Positions 33,867 to 43,730 of a DNA stretch of 64,000 bases are shown piece after piece. The position numbers and the translations under genes were made by a program. Origin of the DNA: UBA6168 sp041392505 (GTDB lineage Bacteria; Bacteroidota; Bacteroidia; Chitinophagales; Saprospiraceae); assembly GCA_041392505.1 (NCBI GenBank), contig JAWKLX010000006.1:124001-188000 (forward strand), in the 5' to 3' direction. The notes under the pieces are model-generated. The model was not told where the DNA came from. It did not search any database and worked only from the letters and a program-made list of their open reading frames with translations. How positions within the stretch are numbered: the first letter of the stretch is position 1; the number at the start of each line of letters is the position of its first letter.

Positions 33867-36173
33867 TCAACGTTGCAAAATAATTTTTTTCGTAAATACT
33901 TTTTCGTTCATCATTTGTATTCTCAAAAAATAAATGCCGTTATTTAACGACGCAGTTTTTAATTTGACACCTGTACTGTTTATTTTATTATCCTCTAAAA
34001 TTACTTTCCCTTCTGCGTCATAAATACTTGCTTTTTTTATTTTATTATTTGTCAAAATATTTATTTCATCAGAAAAAGGATTGGGCGAAATATTGATTTC
34101 AATCTTTTCCAAATTATTTTCATGATTAGCCGTCATAGGGTCATTAAATGCCCCTGGCGTTGGCACGTTCGCTTGAAAAGGCCCCGTGCCGTTGGGTATT
34201 CTTGCACTTGATACATCGGTCATTTGTGGGCCAAAATCATGACCATCTATTAAGGCAAAATTATTGGCCACATCATCGAAAATGCCTATAAATTCACCAT
34301 CTGCACTTAATTTAAAACTTGTATGAAAAGCCCCTTGGCTTTCATCTCCATCCGCCCAAAAAATCAGGTATTCACCAGGTTGTATCCAAATATCGGGCAT
34401 CGGCCATTTATCAGGAATATTCGAATTATCGGATAAAAAATAATTGCCCAAATAAATCGGAACATCACTGAGGCTGAATATTTCCAACCAATCATCGAAT
34501 TCTCCGGCGTTGTCGGCAAAGGTTGAATTATTGCTGGCCATAAATTCATTGACGACCAATGGAACAGTGGAAATACCAATTAATATTTCTTTAAACCCAC
34601 AAATTGGTTGCTGGGACAATGTTCCATTATTGTCAGTTGCCCTAACGAAATATTCAAACATCGCTGCACTACCTATTGGATTTAAGACAACACCATAAAT
34701 AGCATCGCCTGCTGATCCATCTGCATGCAGCCCATCATCGAACATGGTTTCACAAACGAGGGACTGCCCATTTATTTGATAACAAATTTCAACGCCTATA
34801 ACGGATTCGTCGTCTTCTATTTTTGCATTAATTGAAATGTCCTGCAATGTATTCGGGGTATTATTTTTAATTTCCGAAATAACGGGAGCAATGTTATTTA
34901 ATTGCAATTGCTGGTTCGCAGAAGCATTTCTTTGTTCAATAAATTCTTTTAACCCTATCGGCGTATGAAAATAACCCAAAGCCATTTCATAAGCCTCATT
35001 AAATTGATCTATATCAAAACCATAATCGTATGGATATAAAATATCGTTGGCGACAGATGGGGAAATGCTTGTTCTTAAATTTTCGATATATGGAAATAAA
35101 TGGTCGGCATTGTAAATTTCATCCAAAAATCGGTGCATATAAAAAGAAAAACGGTCACGGTATGTTGGCACTTCCAAAATGCGTTCATAAATTGGACGAA
35201 ATTCATTTGGCGAATCCCACTCATAAATATTGCGGGTCGGCCAATCAGCGTTAAACCAATCAATTCCCAAAGTATTGTCAAGGTCGTAAGGGATGTATTC
35301 AAATTGGCCCGTGGAAATATTATGGTATAAATAAAAATTGTTTTTATTAAAAATAGGGCCGTCCCAGTTCCCAATTAAAATATCCATCGCTATTGCTTTT
35401 AAATAAGTGTTTACATTAAATACTTTTTCCAGTTCGCACGGCAAATCATTAATGGGCGTATTATTTAATACATCAATAAAATGGGCCAAATCAGAATAGT
35501 CATCTTCATCGGTATTGGTTATGAGGTCATACGTTCTACGGCCATTATTTGATTCTTTATATAATTCAGGATCACTTCCTTTGTAATTTAAATCTGCTGG
35601 CCAAAGGCACTTAAATAAATTGCCATCGTTATTACCAAAACGCAATTGCACAAATTCCTCATCAATATGTTCGACATTTACAAATAGGCCAACATATTGG
35701 CTGTTAATAAATAATTCAACATGATTGCAACGAGAGCCTGATACCTGCATTTCCCGCATCAAATCCCAACTTATTTTTGACCGGGCTATTGTGGGATCGT
35801 TGTGCTCACCATTGATATTTAATTTTTCCAAACCATACCATTTTCTTCCCGGCTCATAAGTATTAAAAGAAATTTTAAAAGATTTTTTTGCTGCATACCT
35901 CGACGTATTGCCGCGCAGACGGAAGCCAATATTTTCAACGGTATCTTTTATTTCCCCATTATCAAAAATAAAAGTAGCGTGGTAATGATAATTGCTTTCT
36001 TCATTACCCGGTGCAACAATGGCGCTTAATGAATCCTGCGGGATAAGGATATTTATTTTAGGAATAACGTCATCCCGAAAAACGGGCCCAGGTTCGGGAA
36101 ATAAGTTTTGGGAAAATACTGTGATCGAAAAAAAACAGAGCGAAATTAAAAGTACGGTAAGTAATTTTTTCAT
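33867..36173 (-). CDS. CotH-kinase/lamin-tail-domain secreted protein with T9SS type A sorting domain
   Basis: A 768-residue exported protein. After the signal peptide (cleaved near FSQ, residue 22) comes a CotH domain: IGFRLRGNTSRYAAKKSFKI, GLEKLNINGEHNDP, VGLFVNVEHIDEEF, IGNWDG and PYDLDNTLGID, the last two carrying acidic residues of the atypical kinase fold. Residues about 540-680 form a lamin-tail domain (VNEFMASNNSTFAD, GNYFLSDN). The last 80 residues are a type A T9SS sorting domain (ISPNPFSDEINI, GIYFLRIQ, KKIILQ). CotH kinases phosphorylate surface proteins in spore coats; here the target is unknown. The gene follows a glycosyltransferase gene by 8 bases. Confidence 0.87.
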   Translation of the reverse strand: MKKLLTVLLISLCFFSITVFSQNLFPEPGPVFRDDVIPKINILIPQDSLSAIVAPGNEESNYHYHATFIFDNGEIKDTVENIGFRLRGNTSRYAAKKSFKISFNTYEPGRKWYGLEKLNINGEHNDPTIARSKISWDLMREMQVSGSRCNHVELFINSQYVGLFVNVEHIDEEFVQLRFGNNDGNLFKCLWPADLNYKGSDPELYKESNNGRRTYDLITNTDEDDYSDLAHFIDVLNNTPINDLPCELEKVFNVNTYLKAIAMDILIGNWDGPIFNKNNFYLYHNISTGQFEYIPYDLDNTLGIDWFNADWPTRNIYEWDSPNEFRPIYERILEVPTYRDRFSFYMHRFLDEIYNADHLFPYIENLRTSISPSVANDILYPYDYGFDIDQFNEAYEMALGYFHTPIGLKEFIEQRNASANQQLQLNNIAPVISEIKNNTPNTLQDISINAKIEDDESVIGVEICYQINGQSLVCETMFDDGLHADGSAGDAIYGVVLNPIGSAAMFEYFVRATDNNGTLSQQPICGFKEILIGISTVPLVVNEFMASNNSTFADNAGEFDDWLEIFSLSDVPIYLGNYFLSDNSNIPDKWPMPDIWIQPGEYLIFWADGDESQGAFHTSFKLSADGEFIGIFDDVANNFALIDGHDFGPQMTDVSSARIPNGTGPFQANVPTPGAFNDPMTANHENNLEKIEINISPNPFSDEINILTNNKIKKASIYDAEGKVILEDNKINSTGVKLKTASLNNGIYFLRIQMMNEKVFTKKIILQR

Positions 36174-36181
36174 GGATATTT

Positions 36182-37279
36182 TTATTTATCGGCACGTAAC
36201 AATGTTTCGTACATTTTTTTTATTTCCAAAACAGTTGTTTTTATGTTGAAATGCTTGGCAATATGAGCCTGTGCACGTTGCCCATATTCTTCACATAATT
36301 TTCGGTCATTAAATAATTTTAGGACTGCCTCTGCAATCGCCTTTGCATTTTTTGGAGGAACGACCAATCCGCATTTTCCATCCACCACTAATCCCTTATT
36401 ACCGGAAATATCCGTAATTATTGGACTTGTCCCTAATGACATGGCTTCGATAACTGCTTTTGTCGTGGCTTCCCCAAAAATAGAAGACAATACAAATACA
36501 TCACTCGCTTTGACAATATTTAAAACATCTGTCCGGTATCCCAAAAAATGGATTTTATTTTTATTAGGGCTATTATTAGCTATAGCCTTATTTTTTGCAT
36601 GATCCAGATTTTTTCCCACTAATATTAAATGGATTGGTAAATCAGTCGGAATATATTGCATAGCATTCAATAAAAATTCCGTCCCTTTCATCCGGCGTTT
36701 ATTAGCAACATTAACAATCCAAAAAGCATCGGCGGGAATTTCTTTTAATTCCTTTCTATCAATAGCCTCAATATTTTTATACCAGTTTTCATCATGCCCT
36801 TTGTGAATAGTGACGGGCCTATTTTTATCAAAAAATAATTGCCGTTTTATATCCTTTTCAATGGACTCAGCAATGCACCAAATTTTATCTACCCGGGGGT
36901 GCAGGTATTTAAAATAAGCTGTCGGTTCATACCAATGAATATTCCCGGTATAGCCCCGGTACAAAACCACTTTTACAGGAAGACCCTTCGCTGCCTGAAT
37001 GCCGTTGATAATAGCCTTGCTGTTGAATAAATGCAGTATATCATATTTGCCCCGAATTAATTCTTCTCTGATTATTTTTATTTCTTTTTTATTGAGTTTT
37101 TTCTCTGGATGAAAATCGATCACTTGGATGCCTGCCACCTTGAATTGTTCCACATATTTTGCATCGCCATACGTCATGACCGTTATATCTACACCTGTCC
37201 GCTGCAAGCCTATGAACATTTCTGCTTCTGGCCTCACCGACACCGTTTCTCTGTAATTACTGATGACCAATATTTTCAT
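36182..37279 (-). CDS. Glycosyltransferase family 4 (GT-B fold)
   Basis: A 365-residue GT4-type enzyme. The N-terminal half has TGVDITVMTYGDAKYVEQFK; the C-terminal half has IVNVANKRRMKGTEFLLNA, IHLILVGKNLD, IHFLGYRTDVLNIVKASDVFVLSS and the nucleotide-sugar EX7E-type region FGEATTKAVIEAMSLGT. No signal peptide, so it acts at the cytoplasmic side. It is the first gene of a two-gene unit with the CotH protein, which is unusual and may mean that the sugar product is linked to that surface protein; this is only an inference. Confidence 0.83.
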   Translation of the reverse strand: MKILVISNYRETVSVRPEAEMFIGLQRTGVDITVMTYGDAKYVEQFKVAGIQVIDFHPEKKLNKKEIKIIREELIRGKYDILHLFNSKAIINGIQAAKGLPVKVVLYRGYTGNIHWYEPTAYFKYLHPRVDKIWCIAESIEKDIKRQLFFDKNRPVTIHKGHDENWYKNIEAIDRKELKEIPADAFWIVNVANKRRMKGTEFLLNAMQYIPTDLPIHLILVGKNLDHAKNKAIANNSPNKNKIHFLGYRTDVLNIVKASDVFVLSSIFGEATTKAVIEAMSLGTSPIITDISGNKGLVVDGKCGLVVPPKNAKAIAEAVLKLFNDRKLCEEYGQRAQAHIAKHFNIKTTVLEIKKMYETLLRADK

Positions 37280-37378
37280 AAATAAATCGGATGAACGACC
37301 AACCTCTGTATCATTAACAATATTCCATTCGTCGTAGCAATTACCGTGTAATTTAAATTTGCTTTAATTTTTCCCCTG

Positions 37379-37570
37379 CAAGTGGGCCGGACGAATCACC
37401 TCGTCTTGAAGCATGAGACTGCTCGGCCCAACGGGATTTAAGGGGCGGCGTCGTCCCGATGCATCGGCACGACGCCGCCCCTTAAAATCCCTTGAGGAGC
37501 ACCCCGAAGCAAGTTCGGGGCACGCTGTCCGGGCGTTGCCAAAAGAGCGACTTTTCCTGCTCCGCATTTT
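37379..37570 (-). repeat. Structured intergenic repeat, copy 2
   Basis: Read on the minus strand, this is a diverged copy of 14621-14790. It holds a long hairpin, 37440-37454 with 37469-37483 (15 perfect pairs, arm aaggggcggcgtcgt), extended by gggattt and aaaatccc with a bulge, and with a small palindrome ccgatgcatcgg as its tip. A second hairpin ccccgaa-gcaag-ttcgggg lies at 37502-37520. The flanking blocks gggccgagcag and tgcggagcagga match copy 1. It takes up most of the 447-base gap 37280-37726. A 67-codon reading frame across it looks spurious. Confidence 0.78.
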
Positions 37571-37726
37571 TTAAACATACTTAAATTACACAGTAGTAAT
37601 TCTCAGTATTGAAAAAAGTATTTGACGACTCGCACCTTATAATTTTTGAAAATCTATAAAGTGCGCCCAAGCGAAATGCAATAATCGTCAATCTCAACCT
37701 TTTAATTTCCACAACCTTTATCCAGT

Positions 37727-38365
37727 ATGGAACACCTACTTACAAAAATCAAATCTTATCCTTTTTTCAACCTCTTCACAGTGTCCCTTCGTTTTCTTAT
37801 TGGTGGCGCTTTTTTATTTGCCAGCATCCCTAAAGTGATGGGCGAGCGTTTTACACAAATTTCAACCGATGATCCGGTGGGTGCTTTTTTTGAGTGCATT
37901 TATTCCCTGACAATCTATTGGAGTTTTTTGGGTTGGTCGCAGATCGTGGCGGGGTTGCTACTGATTACGCAGCGGTTTGCCCTATTGGGTGCTATGATTT
38001 TTTTCGGGATTATTTTGAATATATTTTTCCTCACCCTCTCTTTGGATATGCGAGGAACGCCGACCGTTACTTTCCTGATGTTGCTGGCGACCACCTGGTT
38101 GTTGCTTTGGGATTTTGATAAATGGAAATCTATCTTTTTGCCATCTACTGATACCATTCATACGGCAACAACAACTTCTCAAGAAACAGCCATTCATACC
38201 AAGCTGTTTGGCGGACTGGGGCTCTTGCTACTGGTGACCGGACTGGTTTCGTTGGTCTATTTGAAAAATATTAGAATTTGGCTTTTAGCCAGTGTTTTAG
38301 AAGCGTTTATTGTCATTGGCCTTTCCATTTACCACCACAAAAAAGGAAAAACGCTGAGGGTTTGA
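37727..38365 (+). CDS. DoxX/MauE-like membrane protein
   Basis: A 212-residue inner-membrane protein with about six hydrophobic segments. The first segment has LRFLIGGAFLFASIPKVMG, the usual opening of DoxX/MauE proteins, followed by YWSFLGWSQIVAGLLLI and a third conserved segment with LNIFFLTLSLDMRGTP. The last two segments form an extra C-terminal unit. MauE-like proteins are linked to redox and disulfide processes in the periplasm; no partner is encoded here. It precedes purD by 65 bases. Confidence 0.72.
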   Translation: MEHLLTKIKSYPFFNLFTVSLRFLIGGAFLFASIPKVMGERFTQISTDDPVGAFFECIYSLTIYWSFLGWSQIVAGLLLITQRFALLGAMIFFGIILNIFFLTLSLDMRGTPTVTFLMLLATTWLLLWDFDKWKSIFLPSTDTIHTATTTSQETAIHTKLFGGLGLLLLVTGLVSLVYLKNIRIWLLASVLEAFIVIGLSIYHHKKGKTLRV

Positions 38366-38430
38366 TTGCTTGCCGCAAGCCGTATATTTGCCCGCCAACT
38401 AAATAACTCGAAAATCACTAACTCAAAACT

Positions 38431-39702
38431 ATGAAAATCCTTCTCCTCGGCAGCGGTGGCAGGGAACACACCTTCGCTTGGAAAATCAACCAGAGCCCAC
38501 TTTGTAAAAAATTGTATATCGCTCCCGGCAATGCAGGCACTTCCGAATTGGGTGAAAACGTGTCGCTCGACATAATGGATAACGGCGCCATCCACAATTT
38601 TGTCGTGGACAAGGGCATAGAGATGGTCATCGTTGGGCCAGAGGCGCCACTGGTGAATGGTGTTTGGAATTATTTGCGGAAAATGCGCAGCACCTCCCAC
38701 GTGACCGTTATCGGGCCGTCCATGCAGGGGGCAAAACTGGAAGGCAGCAAGTCGTATGCGAAAAAATTCATGCAACAATACGGCATCCCGACGGCGGGTT
38801 ATCGGGAGTTTTTTGCGACGAAGGCGCAATCCGCTATCAATTTCATTTATAAAAAAGCCACGACACCGATCGTATTGAAAGCCGATGGTTTGGCAGCGGG
38901 CAAAGGCGTTGTGATTTGTCCATCGAAAGAAGAGGCCGAAGCCGAGATCCGATCCATGCTCAGCGGCAAATTTGGCGACGCCAGCCGTAAGGTCGTTATA
39001 GAGGAATTTCTTTCCGGCATCGAGTTCAGCGTTTTTGTGCTGACCGACGGCCAATCCTATAAAATACTCCCCGTTGCCAAAGATTACAAACGGGTCGGTG
39101 AGGGCGACACCGGGCCCAACACGGGCGGCATGGGAGCTGTTTCCCCTCCTCCTTTTGTGGACAAAAAGATGATGAAAAAGGTGGAAGAGCGCATCATCCA
39201 ACCGACCATCAAGGGTCTACAAGACCGGGGCATCCAGTACCAAGGTTTCATCTTTTTGGGGCTAATCGTCGTCAACAACGAACCGTATGTGATCGAATAC
39301 AACTGCCGTATGGGTGACCCCGAAACAGAGGTTGTTTTGCCAAGGCTAAAAAATGATCTGGTAGAATTATTTGTCGCCATCAAAGAGGGGCGGTTGGATA
39401 AAATAAAAATCAAAGAAGACGAGCGGGCCGCCACTACCATCGTACTTACCGCGGGTGGTTATCCCGGCAGTTATGAAAAAGGTAAAGTGATTGCTAATTT
39501 GGAAAAGGTAAAAGGTAGCATCGTTTTTCATGCAGGCACCCAATCCAAGGATGGAAATATCGTCACCAATGGAGGGCGGGTGCTGGCAATCACTTCTTTT
39601 GGGGAAACATTCCAAGAAGCCATTAAAGTGTCGAAAAAGAATGCGAAAGTGGTGGAATTTGAAGGGAAGAATTTTCGGGGGGACATTGGGTTTGACTTGT
39701 GA
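38431..39702 (+). CDS. purD: Phosphoribosylamine-glycine ligase (GARS)
   Basis: A 423-residue ATP-grasp enzyme of purine synthesis that joins glycine to phosphoribosylamine. Motifs match GARS: KILLLGSGGREHTFAWK at the start, PGNAGTSELG, VGPEAPLVNGV, KSYAKKFMQQYGIPTA, VLKADGLAAGKGVVIC, the signature YNCRMGDPETEVVLPRL and the C-terminal HAGTQSKDG-type domain. Length is normal for PurD. It stands alone; no other pur gene is nearby. Confidence 0.96.
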   Translation: MKILLLGSGGREHTFAWKINQSPLCKKLYIAPGNAGTSELGENVSLDIMDNGAIHNFVVDKGIEMVIVGPEAPLVNGVWNYLRKMRSTSHVTVIGPSMQGAKLEGSKSYAKKFMQQYGIPTAGYREFFATKAQSAINFIYKKATTPIVLKADGLAAGKGVVICPSKEEAEAEIRSMLSGKFGDASRKVVIEEFLSGIEFSVFVLTDGQSYKILPVAKDYKRVGEGDTGPNTGGMGAVSPPPFVDKKMMKKVEERIIQPTIKGLQDRGIQYQGFIFLGLIVVNNEPYVIEYNCRMGDPETEVVLPRLKNDLVELFVAIKEGRLDKIKIKEDERAATTIVLTAGGYPGSYEKGKVIANLEKVKGSIVFHAGTQSKDGNIVTNGGRVLAITSFGETFQEAIKVSKKNAKVVEFEGKNFRGDIGFDL

Positions 39703-39760
39703 TCTTACAGCGAACTTTATAAAACACCTTCGTCGGCTACTTTTTCCAAGACACCAACAT

Positions 39761-41071
39761 TTACTGTAAAATAAAAACAACTCCCTTCCCCAAAACGGAA
39801 TCGAACCAAATATCCCCGCCGTGGTTTTGGACAATCTTACGGCAGATCGATAGGCCGATGCCAGAGCCCGGATGATGGGCATTGTTTTCCAATCTTTTAA
39901 AAGAAGTGAAAATCAGGTCTTTAAAAGCCATGTCAATGCCGATGCCATTGTCCCTGATTTCAAACTGCCAGTAGTTATCCATTTTTTTACAATCAATGTG
40001 AATAGTCGGGATCGGTTTGTCGCAGTAGAACAGGGCATTTTCCAACAGATTATGGAACAATAGCTGGAGCTGTTTCCGGTCTGCTTTCAGGGTAGGTATC
40101 GACCCAATGGATATTCTTGCTTTTTTCTGTTGGATGGTTTCTTCAAAAGAATCCATCACTTGTTGGAGCAAAACGCTGATATCCACTTCTTGGAGGATGG
40201 GTTTTGCATTGATCAAATGGGTATAGGTCATGATGTCCTGCGTGAGGTGGTCCATCCGTTGGATGCCGAATTTCACAAAAGACATGTACTCGTTGATGTG
40301 CTTGTATTCCCGTTTATCAATATCCCTTTCGATGAGTTGGGTATAGCTCATGATGTTGCGCAAAGGTTCCCTCAAATCGTGGGAAGAAATGCTCGCAAAT
40401 CGGTTGATCTGGTTGACTTTCTCGACGATGGTTTTGGTCTTTTCTTCCACTTTGGCCTCTAATGACTCGTTCAATACCAATACTTCGTTGCGCTGTTCTT
40501 CCAACTCCTTTTTGAACCGCACCTTATGGCCGACTACCCGATCAATAATGAAATAGGTAAGACCAAAGGTGAAAAAAGAATTCATCAAACTGTAAGAGGT
40601 TGCGTACGGAATAATATTCAGCCCATGCGGGTATTTTAAATAAAAGACTTTTAGCACGGCCAATAAAAACAAGCCTACTAACAAGAATAAGCGCTTTATT
40701 TTTGGTTCTTTTTCAAACAACAACGATGTGCCTACCCCAACGACCAGCAAGTAAAATTCGGAATTATTGGCAGGGTCAGAAGCTAAAGAAACGAGGAGGA
40801 AAGCCACGTTGTAACCCATGCCACAGGTGAAATAGGCCTTCCGGTGGGCATGCTGGGCATTGAAATAAAGGATTAACGCACTCGTCGCTACTATAATAAA
40901 ATCCAAAACCAAGGCAGGCCAATTACGGGTCAGTATCGCGTTGATGATATAAAAGCTAATGATAAGGAAAGCAAGCAGGCTGATTTTATTCAGGGTACGC
41001 GTCGTCGATTGGTCAAAATAATCCCTGTCATCGAAAGTGCCTAAATTCACTAATTGGTTGAGAATATTCAT
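39761..41071 (-). CDS. Sensor histidine kinase with six-helix membrane domain
   Basis: A 436-residue membrane kinase. About six transmembrane segments fill residues 30-185, then a coiled-coil linker (KKELEEQRNEVLVLNESLEAK), a HisKA domain with the phospho-acceptor in SISSHDLREPLRN (His231) and a HATPase domain with N box NLLENALFY, G1 box IRDNGIGID and G2 box GSGIGLSICRKIV. There is no response regulator next to it and no extracellular sensor domain, so it may sense a membrane state or small ligand. It ends unusually close after the G2 region (VVFILQ), normal for this subclass. Confidence 0.87.
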   Translation of the reverse strand: MNILNQLVNLGTFDDRDYFDQSTTRTLNKISLLAFLIISFYIINAILTRNWPALVLDFIIVATSALILYFNAQHAHRKAYFTCGMGYNVAFLLVSLASDPANNSEFYLLVVGVGTSLLFEKEPKIKRLFLLVGLFLLAVLKVFYLKYPHGLNIIPYATSYSLMNSFFTFGLTYFIIDRVVGHKVRFKKELEEQRNEVLVLNESLEAKVEEKTKTIVEKVNQINRFASISSHDLREPLRNIMSYTQLIERDIDKREYKHINEYMSFVKFGIQRMDHLTQDIMTYTHLINAKPILQEVDISVLLQQVMDSFEETIQQKKARISIGSIPTLKADRKQLQLLFHNLLENALFYCDKPIPTIHIDCKKMDNYWQFEIRDNGIGIDMAFKDLIFTSFKRLENNAHHPGSGIGLSICRKIVQNHGGDIWFDSVLGKGVVFILQ

Positions 41072-41167
41072 GGATTGTTAGGGCGGTGTTGTTTGGGCTG
41101 TATTTGCAATTTCCGTGCAAAAATCTTAATACATCGCACAGCTATCTCCTAAACGACATTTCCCGAC

Positions 41168-41411
41168 ATGTCAATACATTCCTATCTTCCTCTTTTTTAT
41201 ATCGCTCAGCAGGACTTCCGTTGCCCAACAAATCAGGCTCAACAAAGCAGCGTCTTCCAATACTCAATTCTTCGACGAGGACGGCGCCCCACCCGACGGG
41301 TTTGTGTTGTACAATGAAGGCAACATTAGTACTTCCTTAAATGGCTGGACAATGACCGACGATATCACACAACCAGATCAAGGGACGCTTCCAAATCTAA
41401 CTTTAACGTGA
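41168..41411 (+). pseudogene. Remnant of a lamin-tail-domain secreted protein
   Basis: From about 41180 one frame reads IPIFLFFISLSRTSVAQQIR, a signal-peptide-like start, and continues as LNKAASSNTQFFDEDGAPPD, then LYNEGNISTSLNGWTMTDD up to a TGA at 41409. This is the start of a lamin-tail domain, similar in plan to the one in the CotH protein of this window. The only nearby ATG (41168) is one base out of frame and the rest of the protein is missing. The remaining gap (41072-41167 and 41412-41604) shows no gene. Confidence 0.65.
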
Positions 41412-41604
41412 GGTATGGATTTAAATGGCAGTGGATACATTTTGACACAGATTTTGGCTTTGGAATTTGGAACACCTTCAACTATTGTGAATAGCTACCT
41501 TTTAATTTAATTTTCAGAATTATTTACATATCCAAGTTTATCCCATTAAAAAGAGCTACTTTGCCCCCCTTTGCCAAGTCCCAAACTGCGCTAAACACAA
41601 AATA

Positions 41605-42717
41605 ATGACCATAGAAGGCGTTAAGTTCAATGCCCAAGACCAACCTGATTTTTTCAAAGAATTACGTAAACGGGTCAACCAACATTTTCTGGACAACAAC
41701 CTGTCCAAGCATGCCAATTTCAACATGAAGTTCAAAACGGTATTTATGCTCTCCCTGTATTTTGTACCATTGGTGCTGATGCTGACGGGGGTATTTCCAT
41801 CCCTATGGGCCATGATCCTGATGTGGGTGCTAATGGGCTTTGGGATGTCCGGTATCGGGTTGGCGATCATGCACGATGCCAACCACGGATCCTATTCCAC
41901 CGATCAGCGCGTGAACGATGCGTTGGGGTACGTGATCAACTTTGTTGGCGGCTACCACGTCAATTGGAAAATCCAACATAATGTGCTCCACCATTCATTC
42001 ACCAACATTGACGGTTTCGATGAGGATATTGATAAAGGGGTGATGCGTTTTTCCCCCAATCAGGAGAGGAAATGGATTTTTAAATACCAGCTTTTTTACA
42101 CGCCTTTTTTCTACAGCATCCTGTCTCTTTATTGGATCACGGTCAAGGATTTCCAGCAACTTTTCAGATATAGCAAGCGGGATTTGTTGGAAGGACAGGG
42201 ATTGACTTTTAACAAGGCACTGGGGCAAATCATATTCAATAAAGTCGCTTATTGGTTGGTCACGTTTGTACTGCCGATGGTGGTACTTGATTTCGCCTGG
42301 TGGCAGATTTTATTGGGCTTTGTACTGATGCACGTAATCTGTGGGTTGATGCTGGCCTGCATTTTCCAGTCAGCACATGTTATCGAAGACACCGATTTTT
42401 ATATGGCGGATGAGCAGGGTTGCGTGGAAAACAATTGGGCCATCCACCAAATGAGGACGACCGCCAACTTTGCCCGCCGGAGCTTCTTTTTTTCCTGGTT
42501 TATCGGTGGTTTGAATTACCAAATCGAACACCATCTATTCCCGAATATCTGCCACGTCCATTACCGAAATATTTCCGGCATCGTCAAAAAAACAGCGGAA
42601 GAATTTAACGTACCCTATTATCAGCACCGAACCTTTTTCGGCGCATTGAAAAGCCATTTCACCTTGCTCAACCAATTGGGTACGGGGGAATATGATCGGA
42701 AGTTGTTGGCTGGTTGA
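41605..42717 (+). CDS. Acyl-lipid/acyl-CoA desaturase (front-end type, linoleoyl-CoA desaturase-like)
   Basis: A 370-residue membrane di-iron desaturase. The three histidine boxes are HDANHGSYS, HNVLHHSF and QIEHHLFPNICHVHY; the glutamine at the start of the third box (QxxHH) is typical of front-end (delta-5/6-like) desaturases. There is no cytochrome b5 domain, as in other bacterial members. About four membrane helices lie at residues 50-95 and 205-260. It probably introduces double bases of unsaturation close to the carboxyl end of membrane acyl chains. Confidence 0.87.
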   Translation: MTIEGVKFNAQDQPDFFKELRKRVNQHFLDNNLSKHANFNMKFKTVFMLSLYFVPLVLMLTGVFPSLWAMILMWVLMGFGMSGIGLAIMHDANHGSYSTDQRVNDALGYVINFVGGYHVNWKIQHNVLHHSFTNIDGFDEDIDKGVMRFSPNQERKWIFKYQLFYTPFFYSILSLYWITVKDFQQLFRYSKRDLLEGQGLTFNKALGQIIFNKVAYWLVTFVLPMVVLDFAWWQILLGFVLMHVICGLMLACIFQSAHVIEDTDFYMADEQGCVENNWAIHQMRTTANFARRSFFFSWFIGGLNYQIEHHLFPNICHVHYRNISGIVKKTAEEFNVPYYQHRTFFGALKSHFTLLNQLGTGEYDRKLLAG

Positions 42718-42751
42718 TCGATGACAGCACTAACCTCTTTTATTGCGATTC

Positions 42752-43597
42752 TTACTTCTTCACCTCCGTCGCCACCCGGTCCACACTTAGTCCGGTAAAA
42801 ATTCCGATTGCATCGCCTTCCACATTTGATTTGATCGCTGCGGGCTGCCCGAACGGGTTGCCGTTGGCGTCCATTGCAAAAAAGACGCTTTCCATAAAAT
42901 CAAAATAGGCCCGGTCGATGTGAAAGATACTGTTGAAAACTATATCCCCTTCCTTAAAGTCGTAGCCGCTACCAAAAATGATCAAGCCGTCGTCCACGAA
43001 ATCATCATTGGTGGTAAAATCCTGATCGGGGATGGTATCCAACGACCCTACGTGCAGCATGCGGCGGTAGTAATTGTTCGTATTGGGATCTTCTGAAACA
43101 TAGGTCAGCACACGGGCCAGCGAGTCCCTTTCAGGATTGAATTCGACCACCACACTATCGATGGGCACAACGGGCAGGATACGGGTCTTGGCCGTCACTT
43201 CCCTTCCATCTTTAGCAATGATTTTAAGTGTAAAATCATTTTCCAAATCATTGGGCACCCGTTCGGAGCTATAGTAATTGTACAATTTTTTCGTTTGCTG
43301 ATTGAAATAAATTTGGTTCGGCAATTCATAGGTCACTCCTTTGTGCTGAATGGTCACCACAGCACTATCCTCTAAAATCTTCTCCACAAATTCAAAATCC
43401 TCCGTCGGGATGGGGTCAAAATAGGCCGCACTTTTGGTCAACAACAGTGTGAACGGCTCACCCGGTTCGAGGTAGCATTCCACTACGAGTTGGCTTTCGT
43501 AAAGGGGCAGCTCAAGGTCAATCTCCTTTTCCAGTCCGCCACAGGAAAACAGGAAGGCGGTAAAGGAAATTGCGTAGAAATAAATAAGGTTTTTCAT
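42752..43597 (-). CDS. DUF4249 lipoprotein partner of the TonB-dependent receptor
   Basis: A 281-residue exported protein with the lipobox FLFSCGG at residues 15-21. The body shows the DUF4249 pattern: LPLYESQLVVECYLEPGEPF near the start, LTKSAAYFDP, AVVTIQHKGVTYELP and a C-terminal DGNPFGQPAAIKSNVEGDAIGIFTG. DUF4249 proteins are encoded next to TonB-dependent receptors in Bacteroidota and are thought to be surface lipoproteins of an uptake pair. The receptor gene lies 133 bases upstream on the same strand. Confidence 0.85.
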   Translation of the reverse strand: MKNLIYFYAISFTAFLFSCGGLEKEIDLELPLYESQLVVECYLEPGEPFTLLLTKSAAYFDPIPTEDFEFVEKILEDSAVVTIQHKGVTYELPNQIYFNQQTKKLYNYYSSERVPNDLENDFTLKIIAKDGREVTAKTRILPVVPIDSVVVEFNPERDSLARVLTYVSEDPNTNNYYRRMLHVGSLDTIPDQDFTTNDDFVDDGLIIFGSGYDFKEGDIVFNSIFHIDRAYFDFMESVFFAMDANGNPFGQPAAIKSNVEGDAIGIFTGLSVDRVATEVKK

Positions 43598-43730
43598 GTC
43601 AGAAAATATATTGACAGGATTGAACGCAGATGAAACAGATTAAAATGATTATCACAGATTTAAATAAATAAAGCTAAAAATCTGCGTAAATCAGTCCAAT
43701 ACGTTCAATCTGCGTGCGATCCTATTCCTT

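Noticed and set aside
37364..37567. A 67-codon minus-strand gene
   Set aside because: It lies exactly in the structured repeat and its Arg/Ser-rich translation follows from the hairpins; it is not a credible protein.
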